From an uncultured Moraxella sp. (GTDB lineage Bacteria; Pseudomonadota; Gammaproteobacteria; Pseudomonadales; Moraxellaceae): a DNA stretch of 64,000 nt. A program made the translations under genes and the position numbers. Under the pieces are notes generated by a model that did not search any database, was not told the DNA's origin, and saw nothing but the letters and a program-made list of their open reading frames with translations. Numbering within the stretch: position 1 is the first letter of the stretch; each line of letters begins with the position of its first letter. Below, piece after piece: positions 17,018 through 27,833 of the stretch. The stretch covers positions 1 to 64,000 of the forward strand of contig NZ_CAMCBS010000005.1 of NCBI RefSeq assembly GCF_945873075.1, in the 5' to 3' direction.

Positions 17018-17562
17018 GGTAATAAACTCCGCACATCAATCGGTGCAGCTTCGTTTTGGTGCGAGCCTTTTGGTTGATTTTCGGTCGCCATGCCAGTCAC
17101 ACGATAGTAGTTATAATCAGGATATTTACCCGGCCCTGAGATGAGCAGATGCTCTTTTTCATAGACTAGGTTTTGGCGGTTGTATTCACCAATTTCAAAA
17201 TCTGGCGTCAGCTGAATGGCGGTGGTTGGACACGCTTCTTCGCACATCCCACAGAACACACAGCGAGAGAAGTTGATACGGAAAAATTCTGGATACCAAC
17301 GACCATCTTCTCGTTCGGCTTTTTGTAGGCTGATACAGCCAACAGGACACGCCACCGCACATAGGTTACACGCCACACAGCGTTCATCGCCATCAGGGTC
17401 ACGGGTCAGGACAATGCGACCACGAAAGCGTGGCGGCACTGGCACAGGTTGCTCTGGGTACAAAATGGTGTCACGGGGACGCAAGGCATGGCTATTGACC
17501 ATCCACATTGAGCGGACGATACTTGCGATACCAACTGCTGTATTTTTTAGAGTTGTTAGCAT
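17014..17562 (-). CDS. nuoI: NADH-quinone oxidoreductase subunit I (2x[4Fe-4S])
   Basis: A 182-residue ferredoxin-like subunit carrying clusters N6a and N6b at the junction of the peripheral and membrane arms. Both cluster motifs are intact: [15 protein letters not shown] and [15 protein letters not shown]. Length equals E. coli NuoI (180). It begins 13 bases after nuoH and overlaps nuoJ. Confidence 0.97.
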   Translation of the reverse strand: MLTTLKNTAVGIASIVRSMWMVNSHALRPRDTILYPEQPVPVPPRFRGRIVLTRDPDGDERCVACNLCAVACPVGCISLQKAEREDGRWYPEFFRINFSRCVFCGMCEEACPTTAIQLTPDFEIGEYNRQNLVYEKEHLLISGPGKYPDYNYYRVTGMATENQPKGSHQNEAAPIDVRSLLP

Positions 17563-17575
17563 AATTTCATCATCC

Positions 17576-18607
17576 TTATTGTGCCAGTAGAATGACTGCG
17601 GCAGTCACCAATAAGTTAATCAAGGTCACCGGCAGGCAGACTTTCCAACCAAAGTTCATCACCTGATCATAGCGTGGACGCATGAGCGAGCCACGAGCTA
17701 GAACAAACAAGGTCATAAAGAACAAAGTCTTTAGCATAAACCATACCACAGGTGGAATAAATGGAATATCAATGCCAAACGGTGGCAACCAACCGCCAAA
17801 GAACAAGCAAGTCATCAGCGCTGAAATCAGCACCACATTGACATATTCACCGATAAAGAACATACCAAATTTCATGCCTGAATATTCCACATGATAACCT
17901 TCGGCTAATTCTTGTTCGGCTTCTGGTTGGTCAAATGGATGACGGTGCGTCACAGCCACGCCTGCCACCACAAAGGTCAAAAAGCCAAAGAACTGTGGCA
18001 CGACATTCCATACGGTTGTTTGGGCTTCGACAATGTCACGCAGGTTGAATGAGCCTGCCATCGCCACCACACCCATTAGGGATAGACCCAAGAATACTTC
18101 ATAGCTGATGGTTTGGGCTGATGAACGCAGACCACCTAGTAGCGAGAATTTGTTCGCTGATGCCCAGCCACCAAACATCACGGCATATACCGCAAGACCT
18201 GCCATCGCAAAGAAGAACAACAGACCGATGTTCCAATCAGCCGCACCCAAAGTTGGACTTAGCGGAATAATGGCAAAGCTTGCCAAAGCGGTGAACATCG
18301 CAATCGCCGGTGCTAGTGTGAAGATTTTTTTGTCAGCAAATTCTGGCGTCCAGTCTTCTTTAAAGAAGATTTTTAGCATATCTGCCACAAGTTGTAACGA
18401 GCCTTGCCAGCCCACACGGTTTGGACCATAGCGGTCTTGCCACAGCGCAAGCATACGGCGTTCATAGACAATCATCAAGGCAGCAACAATCACAAGCCCC
18501 AAGAAAATCACCAATGCTTGTACCACCAAAAACAGCACCGACCAAGCATCAAAGCTCATCATATTTGCCAAAAATGTCGGCATTTCTGGAATAATACGCG
18601 TACTCAT
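17576..18607 (-). CDS. nuoH: NADH-quinone oxidoreductase subunit H
   Basis: A 343-residue membrane subunit with about eight helices that forms part of the quinone chamber with NuoB and NuoD. Conserved regions include [20 protein letters not shown] near the N-terminus and the acidic loop [20 protein letters not shown], typical of ND1/NuoH. Its ATG shares one base with the nuoG stop codon (TAATG), implying coupled translation. Confidence 0.96.
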   Translation of the reverse strand: MSTRIIPEMPTFLANMMSFDAWSVLFLVVQALVIFLGLVIVAALMIVYERRMLALWQDRYGPNRVGWQGSLQLVADMLKIFFKEDWTPEFADKKIFTLAPAIAMFTALASFAIIPLSPTLGAADWNIGLLFFFAMAGLAVYAVMFGGWASANKFSLLGGLRSSAQTISYEVFLGLSLMGVVAMAGSFNLRDIVEAQTTVWNVVPQFFGFLTFVVAGVAVTHRHPFDQPEAEQELAEGYHVEYSGMKFGMFFIGEYVNVVLISALMTCLFFGGWLPPFGIDIPFIPPVVWFMLKTLFFMTLFVLARGSLMRPRYDQVMNFGWKVCLPVTLINLLVTAAVILLAQ

Positions 18608-21600
18608 TACACAGCCTCCACAGATGGTGCGACTTTGATCGGTGTATCACTCACCTTAAACAGCGGATTACGGTGATGGCTAGGCAAGTGATCCAAGCTC
18701 ACCGCATAAGCGGGACGATAAATCGGATCGACCGTATCGGCACGCTTAATGGTGGTTGGGACTTTTGGTGACAGCGGCACTTGACCTGCTGCATAGCCGA
18801 TACAACCATCAGGGATAAATTCGACCAGTTTCACCGGTAGGACAATCTCACCTTGCACGCTTTGGATGGATAACAAATCCCCTTCACGCACTTGCCAATG
18901 ATCGGCATCTTCTTGGGTCATGTACCAACCGATGTCTTGGTTTTGGCTTGCGACCACAGGGCTTCTTGATGCCATTGGGCTTGAGCCAAATAGCGTATGC
19001 ACAGGGATTAAGCGTACCACGCCATTGAACACGCTAGTGCTGGCTGGGTCTTGTACCATCATACGATTTGACGCATAGACCACCTCTAGGCGTGGCAAGC
19101 TGTCAAATAGACGCACGCCGACATCACCGCCTTTGAGCTTACCGCCAACTTTGTCTTGGTATTTGTTCCAAGCTTGTGGCGAGTTCCAACCTGCCGCCCA
19201 TGCAAATGGGATGCTGGCAGGATTAGTTTGGTTACCCACATAACCTTCCATTGAGAAAGTCAGTGCGGTATCTACATCTTTTGGTTGCATTGGCTCATGG
19301 ATTGATAGCGGTGCACGCATCGCTGTACGACCTGAATAACGGCGTGGTTCACGAGCGATTTTTAGGCCCGTGATACGATAGTCCGCTTCAGGGGCGGCAT
19401 CTTTGATACCTGCAAGCTGCGGATAATCAGCGGCAATATCCGCAATCACTTCATCTAGGTGTGCTGCTGATGCTACTTGTCCTGCATCATGTGCCAACGC
19501 ATAGAGCCAACGCCATGCATCTTTGATGTCGCTTGTTGGGTCGTAGTATTTTTTGTCATAAGCTTGGAAGAAACGCTGTGCACGGCCTTCTGCGGACACG
19601 AGCGTACCATCACTTTCTGCAAAGCTTGATGCCGATAGTACCAAATTCGCCTTGTCATGCCATGCATAGTACTGATGATCGATGACAATCACAGTTTTGC
19701 CATCAATCTTATCAAGCACATTGATGCTATTTAGCTGACTTAGATCGTTTTCGAGCACTACCACCGCATCAAAGTCTTTTGCCAAGACTTCTTCGATCGA
19801 CTGACCACCGAGTAAGCTTAGACCTGCGCTGTTCGCTGATGGTAGGCACAGATAGATACCCGCCATCGTCACAAACTTAGCATCAAGTGCTTTTGGCTTT
19901 GGTGTACGCACAAGCTGAGCTTGTACATCTTTATCCGTCCCTGTGCCGTCATGTTCAGGCTTGGCGACAAGCTGTGGATCGTGCTCAGGCACAGTTTGTG
20001 CAGCATCTTCGAGTGCTTGATAGGCGGCAAGTTCTGCATCATTGACAGACTTAATCGCACGGCGTTTATTGCTAAGCGCTTGAGCGATATAGCCTGCCGC
20101 TTCGATAACTTGAGCTGATGCCAATGATGTACCTGATACCACAAGCGGTTGATTGGCAGTAACCAAATCGACAGCGATTTGATATGCCAAATCCAGCATA
20201 TCGGCATCGGCATTGAGCGCAGGTTTGCTTAGGTTCTCAAGGTGCGCATCAAAGCTTTCGATCACTTCACCGACCAAATAGCCAAGACGGGCAATCTCTT
20301 CTATACTCGCCACCGCTGACACTTTGGCAATGTCATCAAGCTTGGTATCGACCACATCCACCACATAAATCGGACTATAAGCCGACTGACCGATACGCTT
20401 GACAGGTTCAGCCAGCCAATGATCGGTGCGTAGTGCGGTTGCCATTTTTTTGGCTTCGTTTTTGGCGGCTTGGCGGACTGACAGTGCCACACGAGCGGCA
20501 GTCTGCGTGATGTCTTCGCCTAGCACGAACACCGCATCAGCTTGTTCGATTTGGGCAAGCGAGACATTATACACGCTGTCATTACGCAGGATTTCAACGG
20601 ACTTTTCTACCAAAGCTTTGGTTGCCATGGATTGACCTGTGCTGTAATTGTCCGCACCGACCAGTTTTTTGAGCGCATAGTTATTTTCTAGGCTGGTCGC
20701 ATCAGTGCCGATACCGATGGTTTTTTTGCCTTTTAATAATTCAATAGCACTATCAAGGGCTTGGTTGGCATCCATCAGCTGTTTGCCTGATGCGCCATTG
20801 GCGTATGGGCGTACAGGACGGTCGGCACGATTGACATAACCATAACCGAAACGACCACGGTCGCATAGGAAATAGCCATTGACATCATGGTTGTAGCGGT
20901 TCTCGATACGGCGGATTTCACCATAACGCTCGCCTGCTGAGATATTACAGCCACTTGAACAGCCATGACAGACGCTCGGTGCGTACTGCATATCCCATTT
21001 GCGGTTGTAGCGGTCTGAATGCGTCGCATCGGTGAATACACCGGTTGGGCACACTTCGGTCAAGTTGCCGCTAAATTCGCTCTCAAACTGACCATCTGCT
21101 TCACGGCCGAAATACACACGGTTATTCGACGCATAGACGCCCATGTCTTCGCCACCGGCATAGTCTTTATAAAAACGCACACAGCGGTAGCAAGCGATAC
21201 AGCGGTTCATCTCATGATTGATGAACGGGCCTAAGTCTTGGTTGTGGTGCGTACGCTTGGTAAAGCGATAGCGTCTTTGGCGATGCCCTGACATATAAGT
21301 CATGTCTTGTAGATGGCAATGACCGCCTTCTTCGCAGGTTGGGCAATCGTGCGGATGATTGGTCATGATATACTCAACGATACGCTTACGAAAACCCTTT
21401 GCTTCTTCGTCATCGACTGAGATATACATATCATTAGTCGGTGCGACCATGCAGCTCATCACTAGGCGGCCACGACCTGCTTCATAGTCTTCGGCATTGT
21501 TGTACTGCTTGACCGCACACTGACGGCATGAGCCCACTGAGCCAAGCGCAGGATGATAACAAAAATACGGAATATCAATACCAAGCGACAAGCAGGCTTG

Positions 21601-21663
21601 CAATAAGTTATCGGCGCTATCGACTTCTACTGTCTTGCCATCAATATGAATGACTGCCATCAC
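18607..21663 (-). CDS. nuoG: NADH-quinone oxidoreductase subunit G
   Basis: A 1018-residue iron-sulfur subunit of the peripheral arm. The N-terminus holds the [2Fe-2S] cluster region ([18 protein letters not shown]), then the HxxxC-type N5 motif in [16 protein letters not shown], the 4Fe-4S motif CIACYRC, and CHGCSSGC with a later cysteine in YFLCDRG, the ligands of the extra N7 cluster that only some bacteria keep. The molybdopterin-oxidoreductase-like domain follows. It is about 110 residues longer than E. coli NuoG (908). A likely insertion is the hydrophilic region around residues 540-600, rich in Glu, Pro, Asp and Lys. It overlaps nuoF by four bases. Confidence 0.96.
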   Translation of the reverse strand: MMAVIHIDGKTVEVDSADNLLQACLSLGIDIPYFCYHPALGSVGSCRQCAVKQYNNAEDYEAGRGRLVMSCMVAPTNDMYISVDDEEAKGFRKRIVEYIMTNHPHDCPTCEEGGHCHLQDMTYMSGHRQRRYRFTKRTHHNQDLGPFINHEMNRCIACYRCVRFYKDYAGGEDMGVYASNNRVYFGREADGQFESEFSGNLTEVCPTGVFTDATHSDRYNRKWDMQYAPSVCHGCSSGCNISAGERYGEIRRIENRYNHDVNGYFLCDRGRFGYGYVNRADRPVRPYANGASGKQLMDANQALDSAIELLKGKKTIGIGTDATSLENNYALKKLVGADNYSTGQSMATKALVEKSVEILRNDSVYNVSLAQIEQADAVFVLGEDITQTAARVALSVRQAAKNEAKKMATALRTDHWLAEPVKRIGQSAYSPIYVVDVVDTKLDDIAKVSAVASIEEIARLGYLVGEVIESFDAHLENLSKPALNADADMLDLAYQIAVDLVTANQPLVVSGTSLASAQVIEAAGYIAQALSNKRRAIKSVNDAELAAYQALEDAAQTVPEHDPQLVAKPEHDGTGTDKDVQAQLVRTPKPKALDAKFVTMAGIYLCLPSANSAGLSLLGGQSIEEVLAKDFDAVVVLENDLSQLNSINVLDKIDGKTVIVIDHQYYAWHDKANLVLSASSFAESDGTLVSAEGRAQRFFQAYDKKYYDPTSDIKDAWRWLYALAHDAGQVASAAHLDEVIADIAADYPQLAGIKDAAPEADYRITGLKIAREPRRYSGRTAMRAPLSIHEPMQPKDVDTALTFSMEGYVGNQTNPASIPFAWAAGWNSPQAWNKYQDKVGGKLKGGDVGVRLFDSLPRLEVVYASNRMMVQDPASTSVFNGVVRLIPVHTLFGSSPMASRSPVVASQNQDIGWYMTQEDADHWQVREGDLLSIQSVQGEIVLPVKLVEFIPDGCIGYAAGQVPLSPKVPTTIKRADTVDPIYRPAYAVSLDHLPSHHRNPLFKVSDTPIKVAPSVEAV

Positions 21664-23084
21664 GCACCCCCTTGTTGAGTGGCATCGCTTGAAGCGGTGT
21701 CGCTGTTTTGGATTTTATTGTCAAATTCATGGCGGAAATACTTGAGTGCACTCATCAACGGCTCCATCGCCCCCGGTGCGTGCGCACAAAATGTCTTACC
21801 AATCCACAAATCTCGTGTCAATTCAGACAGCTTTTCAATGTCTTCAGGCTTACCTTGACCATTATCAATCGCATCAAGCATCTTGACACCCCAAGGCAGA
21901 CCATCACGGCACGGCGTACACCAGCCACAGCTTTCTCGTTGGAAAAATTGTTGTAAGTTCTTGGACAGGCTCACCATATCTTGGGTCTCATCCACGACCA
22001 TCATCAAGCAAGTACCCAGACGGCTGCCTGCTTTCATAATCGGGTCAAAGTCCATCACCAAATCCAGATGCTCATCGCTTGCAGTCAAAAAGTCGGTACT
22101 CGCCCCGCCCGGTAGCCAAGCTTTGAGCTTAAGTCCATCTTGCATGCCACCAGCCAGCTCAATCAGCTCACGAGCGGTATAACCAAATGGCACTTCCCAC
22201 AGACCTGCATCCTTGACACGACCTGAGCAGCCCATGATTTTGGTGCCCGGGGTTTCTGATTTGCCTTTTTTCTTTGGCAAATCTAGATACCATTCAACGC
22301 CATTGAGCATAATAGCTGACATATTGTTCAGCGTCTCAACATTATTGACAACGGTCGGACGACCCCATGCGCCTGAGACTTGTGGGAAAGGCGGTTTGGT
22401 GCGTGGGTTGGCACGGCGACCTTCTAGGCAGTTAATCAACGCCGTCTCTTCGCCACAGATATAGCGACCTGCACCTGTATGTACGTGCAAATCAAAATTA
22501 AACGCCGTACCCAAGATGCCATCACCCATCAGACCCGCTTCATGCAGCTCTTTGATGGCGGCTTCTAGACGCTCGGCAGCTAGGATATATTCACCACGGA
22601 TAAAGATATAGCCCACGCTTGCGCCGATGGCATAAGCGGTAATCAGCATCCCTTCAATCAGCTGAAACGGCAGACGCTCCATCAATAGGCGGTCTTTGAA
22701 TGTGCCCGGCTCCATCTCGTCAGCATTACAAATCAAGTAACGCACGCCCCCATCAGGCGGTGTCATAAAGGTCCATTTTAGACCTGCGTTAAAGCCTGCG
22801 CCCCCACGACCACGCACATTGGCGGTCTTAATCATCTCGCCGACTTCTTTTGGGGTTTTTGATAAAGCGATTTTTAAGCCTTCAAAGCCTTTTAGTGCCA
22901 AATAATCAGCCAGCTTTAGCACGGCATCTTGGTGAAACAGTCGCCAAGTCAATGGGTGTGTCAAAGAAGTTGGCTCTTCGCCTTCTGCCAAGCCCACGCC
23001 ATAAATCGGCACACGCTGATTGTTCAGCTGACTTGGTGCAAGACCATTTTGGCGAGCTTGTATTTGTTCTGCTACGGTTTTCAT
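21660..23084 (-). CDS. nuoF: NADH-quinone oxidoreductase subunit F
   Basis: A 474-residue subunit that binds NADH, FMN and cluster N3. The NADH/FMN loop GRGGAGFNAGLKW, the ICNADEMEPGTFKDR segment and the cluster motif ESCGWCTPCRDG are intact. Length is close to E. coli NuoF (445) with a longer N-terminus. It overlaps nuoE by four bases and nuoG by four bases. Confidence 0.97.
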   Translation of the reverse strand: MKTVAEQIQARQNGLAPSQLNNQRVPIYGVGLAEGEEPTSLTHPLTWRLFHQDAVLKLADYLALKGFEGLKIALSKTPKEVGEMIKTANVRGRGGAGFNAGLKWTFMTPPDGGVRYLICNADEMEPGTFKDRLLMERLPFQLIEGMLITAYAIGASVGYIFIRGEYILAAERLEAAIKELHEAGLMGDGILGTAFNFDLHVHTGAGRYICGEETALINCLEGRRANPRTKPPFPQVSGAWGRPTVVNNVETLNNMSAIMLNGVEWYLDLPKKKGKSETPGTKIMGCSGRVKDAGLWEVPFGYTARELIELAGGMQDGLKLKAWLPGGASTDFLTASDEHLDLVMDFDPIMKAGSRLGTCLMMVVDETQDMVSLSKNLQQFFQRESCGWCTPCRDGLPWGVKMLDAIDNGQGKPEDIEKLSELTRDLWIGKTFCAHAPGAMEPLMSALKYFRHEFDNKIQNSDTASSDATQQGGA

Positions 23085-23590
23085 GCGTATTGCTCCAGCA
23101 ACATCGATACTTCGCTTGGCAGGACAGGGCCATAAGTATCTTCATCGATTAGCACGCTTGGGCCTTTGTCACAGTTACCCAAACAGCAAATTGGCAATAG
23201 TGTAAAGCGACCATCCGCTGTCGTCTGACCAAATTCAATGCCAAGCTCACGCTTGAATGCGTCTGCCAAAGCTTCATAACCTGTCAAATAACACGCAATC
23301 GAATCACAAATCAAAATCACATGGCGACCCACAGGACTGCGATAAATGCGGTTAAAAAATGTCGCCACACCTTCCACATCCGTGGTGGCAATGTCTAGCA
23401 TATTGGCAATGGCAGCGACTTGGGCATCATCCACCCAGCCGTTTCGCTTTTGAACCAATTTTAGGGCATCAAGCACCGCAGCACGAGCTTGTGGGTAGTG
23501 ATGAATGTATTCATCAATGCCTACAATCTCTTCACTGGTCAAAATGGATGCCACATCCACTTTGGGGGTTTTATCAGTTACAATTTTCAT
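23081..23590 (-). CDS. nuoE: NADH-quinone oxidoreductase subunit E
   Basis: A 169-residue thioredoxin-like subunit holding the [2Fe-2S] cluster N1a. Ligand cysteines are in CDSIACYLTG and CLGNCDKGP. I chose the ATG at 23590, giving MKIVTDK, because AAGGG lies six bases upstream; the longer frame begins at a TTG that falls inside the predicted promoter's start region. It is separated from nuoCD by a foreign gene and has its own likely promoter. Confidence 0.95.
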   Translation of the reverse strand: MKIVTDKTPKVDVASILTSEEIVGIDEYIHHYPQARAAVLDALKLVQKRNGWVDDAQVAAIANMLDIATTDVEGVATFFNRIYRSPVGRHVILICDSIACYLTGYEALADAFKRELGIEFGQTTADGRFTLLPICCLGNCDKGPSVLIDEDTYGPVLPSEVSMLLEQYA

Positions 23591-23616
23591 AGAAACCCTT
23601 GTTGTTATTATCAATC

Positions 23617-23645
23617 AATCTATCGTCCACAGTCATTCATGTCAA
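23617..23645 (-). promoter_or_regulatory. Predicted internal promoter for nuoE-N
   Basis: Minus-strand TTGACA (23640-23645) and TAGATT (23617-23622) with an exact 17-base spacer, in the 147-base gap before nuoE. It would keep nuoE-N transcribed independently of nuoA-CD. Confidence 0.5.
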
Positions 23646-23737
23646 TTGCGTAAAACTACTGATATTAGACATTATGAACAATAATGATACTTCTTTATTC
23701 ATGCCAATTCTTTTAAAGAGTTAGGCAATTTACCAAA

Positions 23738-24133
23738 TTAACTATTTGTCACCATCTCCAAGAATTCGGCTTCGGTCAATTTGGGTGTGTCATTAGCAAG
23801 TTCGTAATAACACGCTTTTTTATCAATAAAAATTTGTGAAGTCAGTTTAAAATTCACATCATCAAACAGCCCTGCTGACAAATAATAATTGTCCGTGCCT
23901 AGCTGATGAAAATACAAATGCGTACCACAGATTTTACAGAAATTGCGAGTACCCCAATCTGATGACTGATAAGTACCAATTTCTTGGGCATTATCGGTGG
24001 TTATACTTTGTGCTTGTACGGTAAATCCTGCTGAACCACCCCATTTACGGCAGTGATTGCAATGACAGGCATGAAGTGCATCATTGCTTGCCACTTCTAT
24101 AGTCACCGCCTGACACAAACATTGACCTTTCAT
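23738..24133 (-). CDS. GFA/CENP-V family zinc-binding protein inside the nuo operon
   Basis: A 131-residue protein with the zinc-binding pattern of the GFA family (glutathione-dependent formaldehyde-activating enzyme, CENP-V fold): CLCQAVTIEV, CHCNHCRKWGGSAGF and CKICGTHLYF. Such proteins are often called glutathione adduct or S-hydroxymethylglutathione handling proteins, but most members have no proven reaction. It starts nine bases after the nuoCD stop, so it is co-transcribed with the first part of the nuo operon. It is not a known complex I subunit; nuoE normally follows nuoCD directly. Its presence there suggests either a chance insertion or a lineage-specific accessory role. Confidence 0.88.
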   Translation of the reverse strand: MKGQCLCQAVTIEVASNDALHACHCNHCRKWGGSAGFTVQAQSITTDNAQEIGTYQSSDWGTRNFCKICGTHLYFHQLGTDNYYLSAGLFDDVNFKLTSQIFIDKKACYYELANDTPKLTEAEFLEMVTNS

Positions 24134-24142
24134 TTTAGCCCC

Positions 24143-25900
24143 TTATCGATCACAGTCAGCCATGACAATGTCAATACTTGCCAAATAAATAATCGCATCA
24201 GAGACCAGCGAGCCATTGATTACGCTTGGCATCTGCTGAAGGTGGGCAAAGGTCGGCGTACGGATACGAGTACGATAGCTCATGGTTGAGTTATCTGAAG
24301 TGACATAGTAGCTGTTTAGACCCTTGACACCTTCGACCATCGCACAGCTTTCGCCCGCTGGCATCACAGGACCCCATGACACAGAGACGAAGTGGTTAAT
24401 CAAGGTTTCGATGTCTTGGAGCGTGCGGTCTTTTGGCGGTGGTACAGCCAGTGGGTGCTCGGCTTTATAAGCACCGCTTGGCATATTGTTTAGACACTGC
24501 TCAATGATGCGTAGCGATTGGCGAATTTCTTCGATTTTTACCAAGCATCTATCATAGGCATCACCATTGTAGAATACAGGCACTTCAAAGTCGAAGTTCT
24601 CATAGCCCATATACGGACGCGCCTTACGCAAGTCAAAATCAATACCTGTCGCACGCAGACCGGCACCGGTTACACCCCATGCCAAAGCTTGCTTGGCATC
24701 ATATTGGGCGACCGCTTGGGTACGGCCTTTTAGCACGGTGTTGGTCATGGTGGCTTTGACATATTCATCGATACGCTTTGGCATCCAGTCAAGGAAATCT
24801 CGTACCAGTTTTTGCCAGCCATTTGGCAAATCGTGCGCCGTACCGCCGATACGGAACCATGCAGGGTGCATACGGTAGCCTGTCACCGCTTCGATGACAT
24901 CATAGGCTTTTTGACGGTCGGCAAACATATAAAATACTGGCGTCATACCGCCTGCGTCTTGGATGAATGTACCCCAATATAGCAGGTTATTGGTGATACG
25001 GAAAAATTCGCTCATCATCACACGGATGGTCTGCGCACGCTCAGGCACGGTGATGCCTGCCAATTTTTCGACCGCCATGATGTACGGTAGCTCATTCATC
25101 ACACCGCCCAGATAGTCGATACGGTCGGTATAAGGGATGAACGAATGCCAAGTCTGACGCTCTGCCATCTTCTCCGCACCACGATGGTGATAGCCGATGT
25201 CAGGGATACAATCCACAATCTCTTCACCATCTAACTGTAGCACCAGACGGAACGCACCGTGCGCTGATGGATGGTTTGGGCCGATGTTTAGGAACATAAA
25301 GTCTTCGTCACGGCCGCTACGCTTCATACCCCACTCTTCAGGGACAAAGCGTAGATTTTCTTGTTCAAACTGCTGTTTGGCAGTGTTTAGGAAATATGGG
25401 GTAAATTCGGTCGCACGCGCGTGGTATTCTTTACGCAGTGGATGACCTTCCCAGTATTTTGGTAGTAGGATACGAGTCAGATGTGGATGACCATCAAAGA
25501 TGATGCCAAACATATCATAAGCTTCACGCTCATACCAGTTGGCATTTGGATAAATCTTGGTGGCGCTTGGCGTGCTTTGACCTTCTTTTAGGGCAACCTT
25601 GACACGGATGTCGCTGTTACGCTCAAGGCTCATCAGATGATAAAACACCGTAAAATCACTTGGCGGCAGACCATGACGATGCGTACGCAGGCGCTCATCA
25701 ATGGCAGATAAGTCCACCAGCATCACATACGGCTTTGGCAAGGTACGCAGGGTCATCAGCACATCAAGCACATGCTCAGTACTTACCCAAATCGTTGGGA
25801 TACCATCGGCAGTTTCTTGGATGGTGTACTGACCTTGATGCTTGGCATTTAGTTCATCAAAAACCGCATGCTTTGATAATGCGTTGTCAATGATGCTCAT
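24143..25900 (-). CDS. nuoCD: NADH-quinone oxidoreductase fused subunits C and D
   Basis: A 585-residue fusion of NuoC (about residues 1-190) and NuoD (about 200-585), as in E. coli and other gammaproteobacteria (about 596). The NuoC part has the motif [13 protein letters not shown] and LRKEYH; the NuoD part starts near [17 protein letters not shown], where the quinone-site histidine lies, and contains [14 protein letters not shown]. It sits 70 bases downstream of nuoB and is followed after nine bases by the GFA gene. Confidence 0.97.
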   Translation of the reverse strand: MSIIDNALSKHAVFDELNAKHQGQYTIQETADGIPTIWVSTEHVLDVLMTLRTLPKPYVMLVDLSAIDERLRTHRHGLPPSDFTVFYHLMSLERNSDIRVKVALKEGQSTPSATKIYPNANWYEREAYDMFGIIFDGHPHLTRILLPKYWEGHPLRKEYHARATEFTPYFLNTAKQQFEQENLRFVPEEWGMKRSGRDEDFMFLNIGPNHPSAHGAFRLVLQLDGEEIVDCIPDIGYHHRGAEKMAERQTWHSFIPYTDRIDYLGGVMNELPYIMAVEKLAGITVPERAQTIRVMMSEFFRITNNLLYWGTFIQDAGGMTPVFYMFADRQKAYDVIEAVTGYRMHPAWFRIGGTAHDLPNGWQKLVRDFLDWMPKRIDEYVKATMTNTVLKGRTQAVAQYDAKQALAWGVTGAGLRATGIDFDLRKARPYMGYENFDFEVPVFYNGDAYDRCLVKIEEIRQSLRIIEQCLNNMPSGAYKAEHPLAVPPPKDRTLQDIETLINHFVSVSWGPVMPAGESCAMVEGVKGLNSYYVTSDNSTMSYRTRIRTPTFAHLQQMPSVINGSLVSDAIIYLASIDIVMADCDR

Positions 25901-25970
25901 TGTTATTTTCCTTATATCGCCATATTCATCGATATGGACAAAAGCTAAAACTTGAAATTAAATAATCGAA

Positions 25971-26642
25971 TTACCAAGCATCATCTTGGCTACGCAAATT
26001 GACCGTCGCAATACGGTCGGCATTTTTGCGGTCACGCTCTGGTGTCATCACAGGCTGGATAATGCCCTGCTCATCTAGGTGAATACCAAGCGGACGGCGT
26101 TCGTGCGTGATGGAATTTTGTAGGAGCATCAGCGCTTGGATGACCGCTTCTGGGCGTGGCGGACAACCCGGGATATAGACATCGACAGGTAGGATTTTGT
26201 CCACACCTTGTACGACAGAATAGATGTCATACATACCGCCCGAGTTGGCACACGCACCCATTGAGATGACCCATTTTGGCTCAAGCATCTGCTCGTATAG
26301 ACGCAGGATAACCGGCGCCATCTTGACAAAACAAGTCCCTGCCACAATCATCACATCCGCCTGACGGGGAGATGCACGAATCACTTCAGCACCAAAGCGT
26401 GATAAGTCATGCACGCCTGTCAAGGTGGTGGCATACTCAACATAGCAGCAGCTAGTACCGAAGTTAAACGGCCAAAGTGAGTTTTTGCGACCCCAGTTGG
26501 CAGCAGCATGGGTTAGGTCTGATAATTTTGCCATAAAGACATTCTTATCAATCTCTGCTTGGGTGATGTCGTCAATCAACTCTCGTGATTGTTTTGGGTA
26601 TTGTTCTGCCGATTGATTGGCACGGGTTAGTGTGTATTTCAT
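25971..26642 (-). CDS. nuoB: NADH-quinone oxidoreductase subunit B
   Basis: A 223-residue subunit carrying cluster N2, the last iron-sulfur centre before quinone. The tandem cysteines appear in [12 protein letters not shown], with the other ligands in GTCFVKMAP and PGCPPRPE. Length matches E. coli NuoB (220). Unlike the rest of the operon it is not tightly packed against its upstream neighbour: 146 bases separate it from nuoA, and the nuoA end of that gap holds a hairpin with a T run. Confidence 0.97.
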   Translation of the reverse strand: MKYTLTRANQSAEQYPKQSRELIDDITQAEIDKNVFMAKLSDLTHAAANWGRKNSLWPFNFGTSCCYVEYATTLTGVHDLSRFGAEVIRASPRQADVMIVAGTCFVKMAPVILRLYEQMLEPKWVISMGACANSGGMYDIYSVVQGVDKILPVDVYIPGCPPRPEAVIQALMLLQNSITHERRPLGIHLDEQGIIQPVMTPERDRKNADRIATVNLRSQDDAW

Positions 26643-26750
26643 AGCGGTACACTTTATTTGGTCTGTATAGAATAGATGAATTGCTGGATAAAATCTGGCT
26701 TAAGCGTTTTGCATTCCTTTGCAGTGCGATGTGTGCAATTTGCATAAGGC

Positions 26751-26784
26751 AAAAAACGCCACAGCCAAAGCCGTAACGTTTTTT
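26751..26784 (-). terminator. Hairpin with T run just after nuoA (possible attenuator)
   Basis: On the minus strand, AAAAAACG and CGTTTTTT enclose an inner stem ACGGC/GCTGT with a TTTG loop, ending in a six-T run. The hairpin begins five bases after the nuoA stop. It looks like an intrinsic terminator inside the operon and may reduce the supply of downstream transcript. Confidence 0.6.
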
Positions 26785-26788
26785 GTGG

Positions 26789-27388
26789 TTAGTCATCCTG
26801 ACGAAAATCGTGCGTGGTGACGCGTCCTGTGGTGTTGATATGGTCAATATTTGCCATATGTGCACGGTTTTTTTCGATATCGTTAGAGACATTGATGCGA
26901 CCTGATGACTGCGCAGGCACTTTGCCCGTTGGGTCAGTGTGTAACTCATCGATGCCGTTGAATGCTGTAATGGCAGCCAAATCAAAGTTTTCAGGGCGAG
27001 TTAAAATGCGTGGTTTTTTGCGACGCTTATCAGCCGGTGCCCAGTTCATCGCACCCAGTCGCATCTCATAGACCAAACCGACGAATAAGATGGCAATAAA
27101 AATCGCAGCCGCCGTAAAGCCAAGCCAATTGACTTCACGCACACTGACTGCGTAAGCGTACAAAAATAATGCTTCTAAATCGAAAATAACAAAGAAAATC
27201 GCAACCAAATAGAACTTGGCAGACAGTCGAATGCGTGCCGAACCTGCTGACACAACACCCGCTTCGAAGGTTTCTTGTTTTTGAGAACCTGATGAACGAC
27301 CACCCAATAATCGTGGTACTACCAACATAAATACCACAAGCCCTGCGGCGGCTAACAAAAATGCAATCGCTGACCAATTGGCTAACAT
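26789..27388 (-). CDS. nuoA: NADH-quinone oxidoreductase subunit A
   Basis: A 199-residue membrane subunit and the first gene of the operon. Three helices and the conserved FYLVAIFFVIFDLEALFLYAY region identify it. E. coli NuoA is 147 residues; here a hydrophilic C-terminal tail of about 60 residues is added, with no recognised motif. The start is the ATG at 27388, preceded by AGAGG five bases upstream; the GTG six bases earlier overlaps that signal. Confidence 0.95.
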   Translation of the reverse strand: MLANWSAIAFLLAAAGLVVFMLVVPRLLGGRSSGSQKQETFEAGVVSAGSARIRLSAKFYLVAIFFVIFDLEALFLYAYAVSVREVNWLGFTAAAIFIAILFVGLVYEMRLGAMNWAPADKRRKKPRILTRPENFDLAAITAFNGIDELHTDPTGKVPAQSSGRINVSNDIEKNRAHMANIDHINTTGRVTTHDFRQDD

Positions 27389-27427
27389 AATCACCTCTGT
27401 GTGATTTTTTTGGAATAAAACTGATGT

Positions 27428-27436
27428 ATTATAGCA
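27428..27436 (-). promoter_or_regulatory. Extended -10 of the nuo operon promoter
   Basis: Minus-strand TGCTATAAT: a consensus TATAAT (27428-27433) with the extended TG element. No clear -35. The start site would be about 35 bases before nuoA. Confidence 0.55.
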
Positions 27437-27524
27437 TAGATAACAAAATTACATCATTTTAGCAATAAATTCAGATAAAAATGGCATTTTTTAAATTTAT
27501 ATCTGTTATATATGTAACAAATAA

Positions 27525-27740
27525 TTAATTTACCGCTGACACATCAAATCCTGCGTCCTCGATCGTCTCACTCAGCGCCTGTACGCTCACTATCGCTTCA
27601 TCAAAGCTGATGACAGCTTGCTGATTCTCAAGACTGACCGAGATCGACTGTACGCCATCGACTGCCTGCAACGCCTTTTGGACACTGGCTGTACAGCCAC
27701 CACAGGTCATGCCTGAGATATTAAAAGTTTTGGTTGTCAT
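27525..27740 (-). CDS. copZ: CopZ-like copper chaperone (HMA domain)
   Basis: A 71-residue single heavy-metal-associated domain with the copper-binding motif GMTCGGCTASV near the N-terminus and the usual beta-alpha-beta-beta-alpha-beta pattern. Such chaperones carry Cu(I) to CopA-type ATPases in the cytoplasm. I chose the ATG at 27740 (MTTKTF) over a TTG two codons upstream; AAGGG lies nine bases before it. It is last in the copper cluster, with the DUF305 lipoprotein, lolA and copA upstream on the same strand. A terminator separates it from DUF305, so it may need its own promoter. Confidence 0.92.
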   Translation of the reverse strand: MTTKTFNISGMTCGGCTASVQKALQAVDGVQSISVSLENQQAVISFDEAIVSVQALSETIEDAGFDVSAVN

Positions 27741-27790
27741 AATCAAAAACCCTTGTCAGCTGATTTTTGGCTAATTTTACTCTTTTTGAC

Positions 27791-27828
27791 CAAAAAAAGC
27801 AAAAACCCAATGTGACTGCACATTGGGC
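27791..27828 (-). terminator. Terminator after the DUF305 lipoprotein gene
   Basis: Nine-pair stem (27806-27814 with 27819-27827) with a four-base loop, followed on the minus strand by TTTTTGCTTTTTTT. Confidence 0.85.
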
Positions 27829-27833
27829 TTGAC

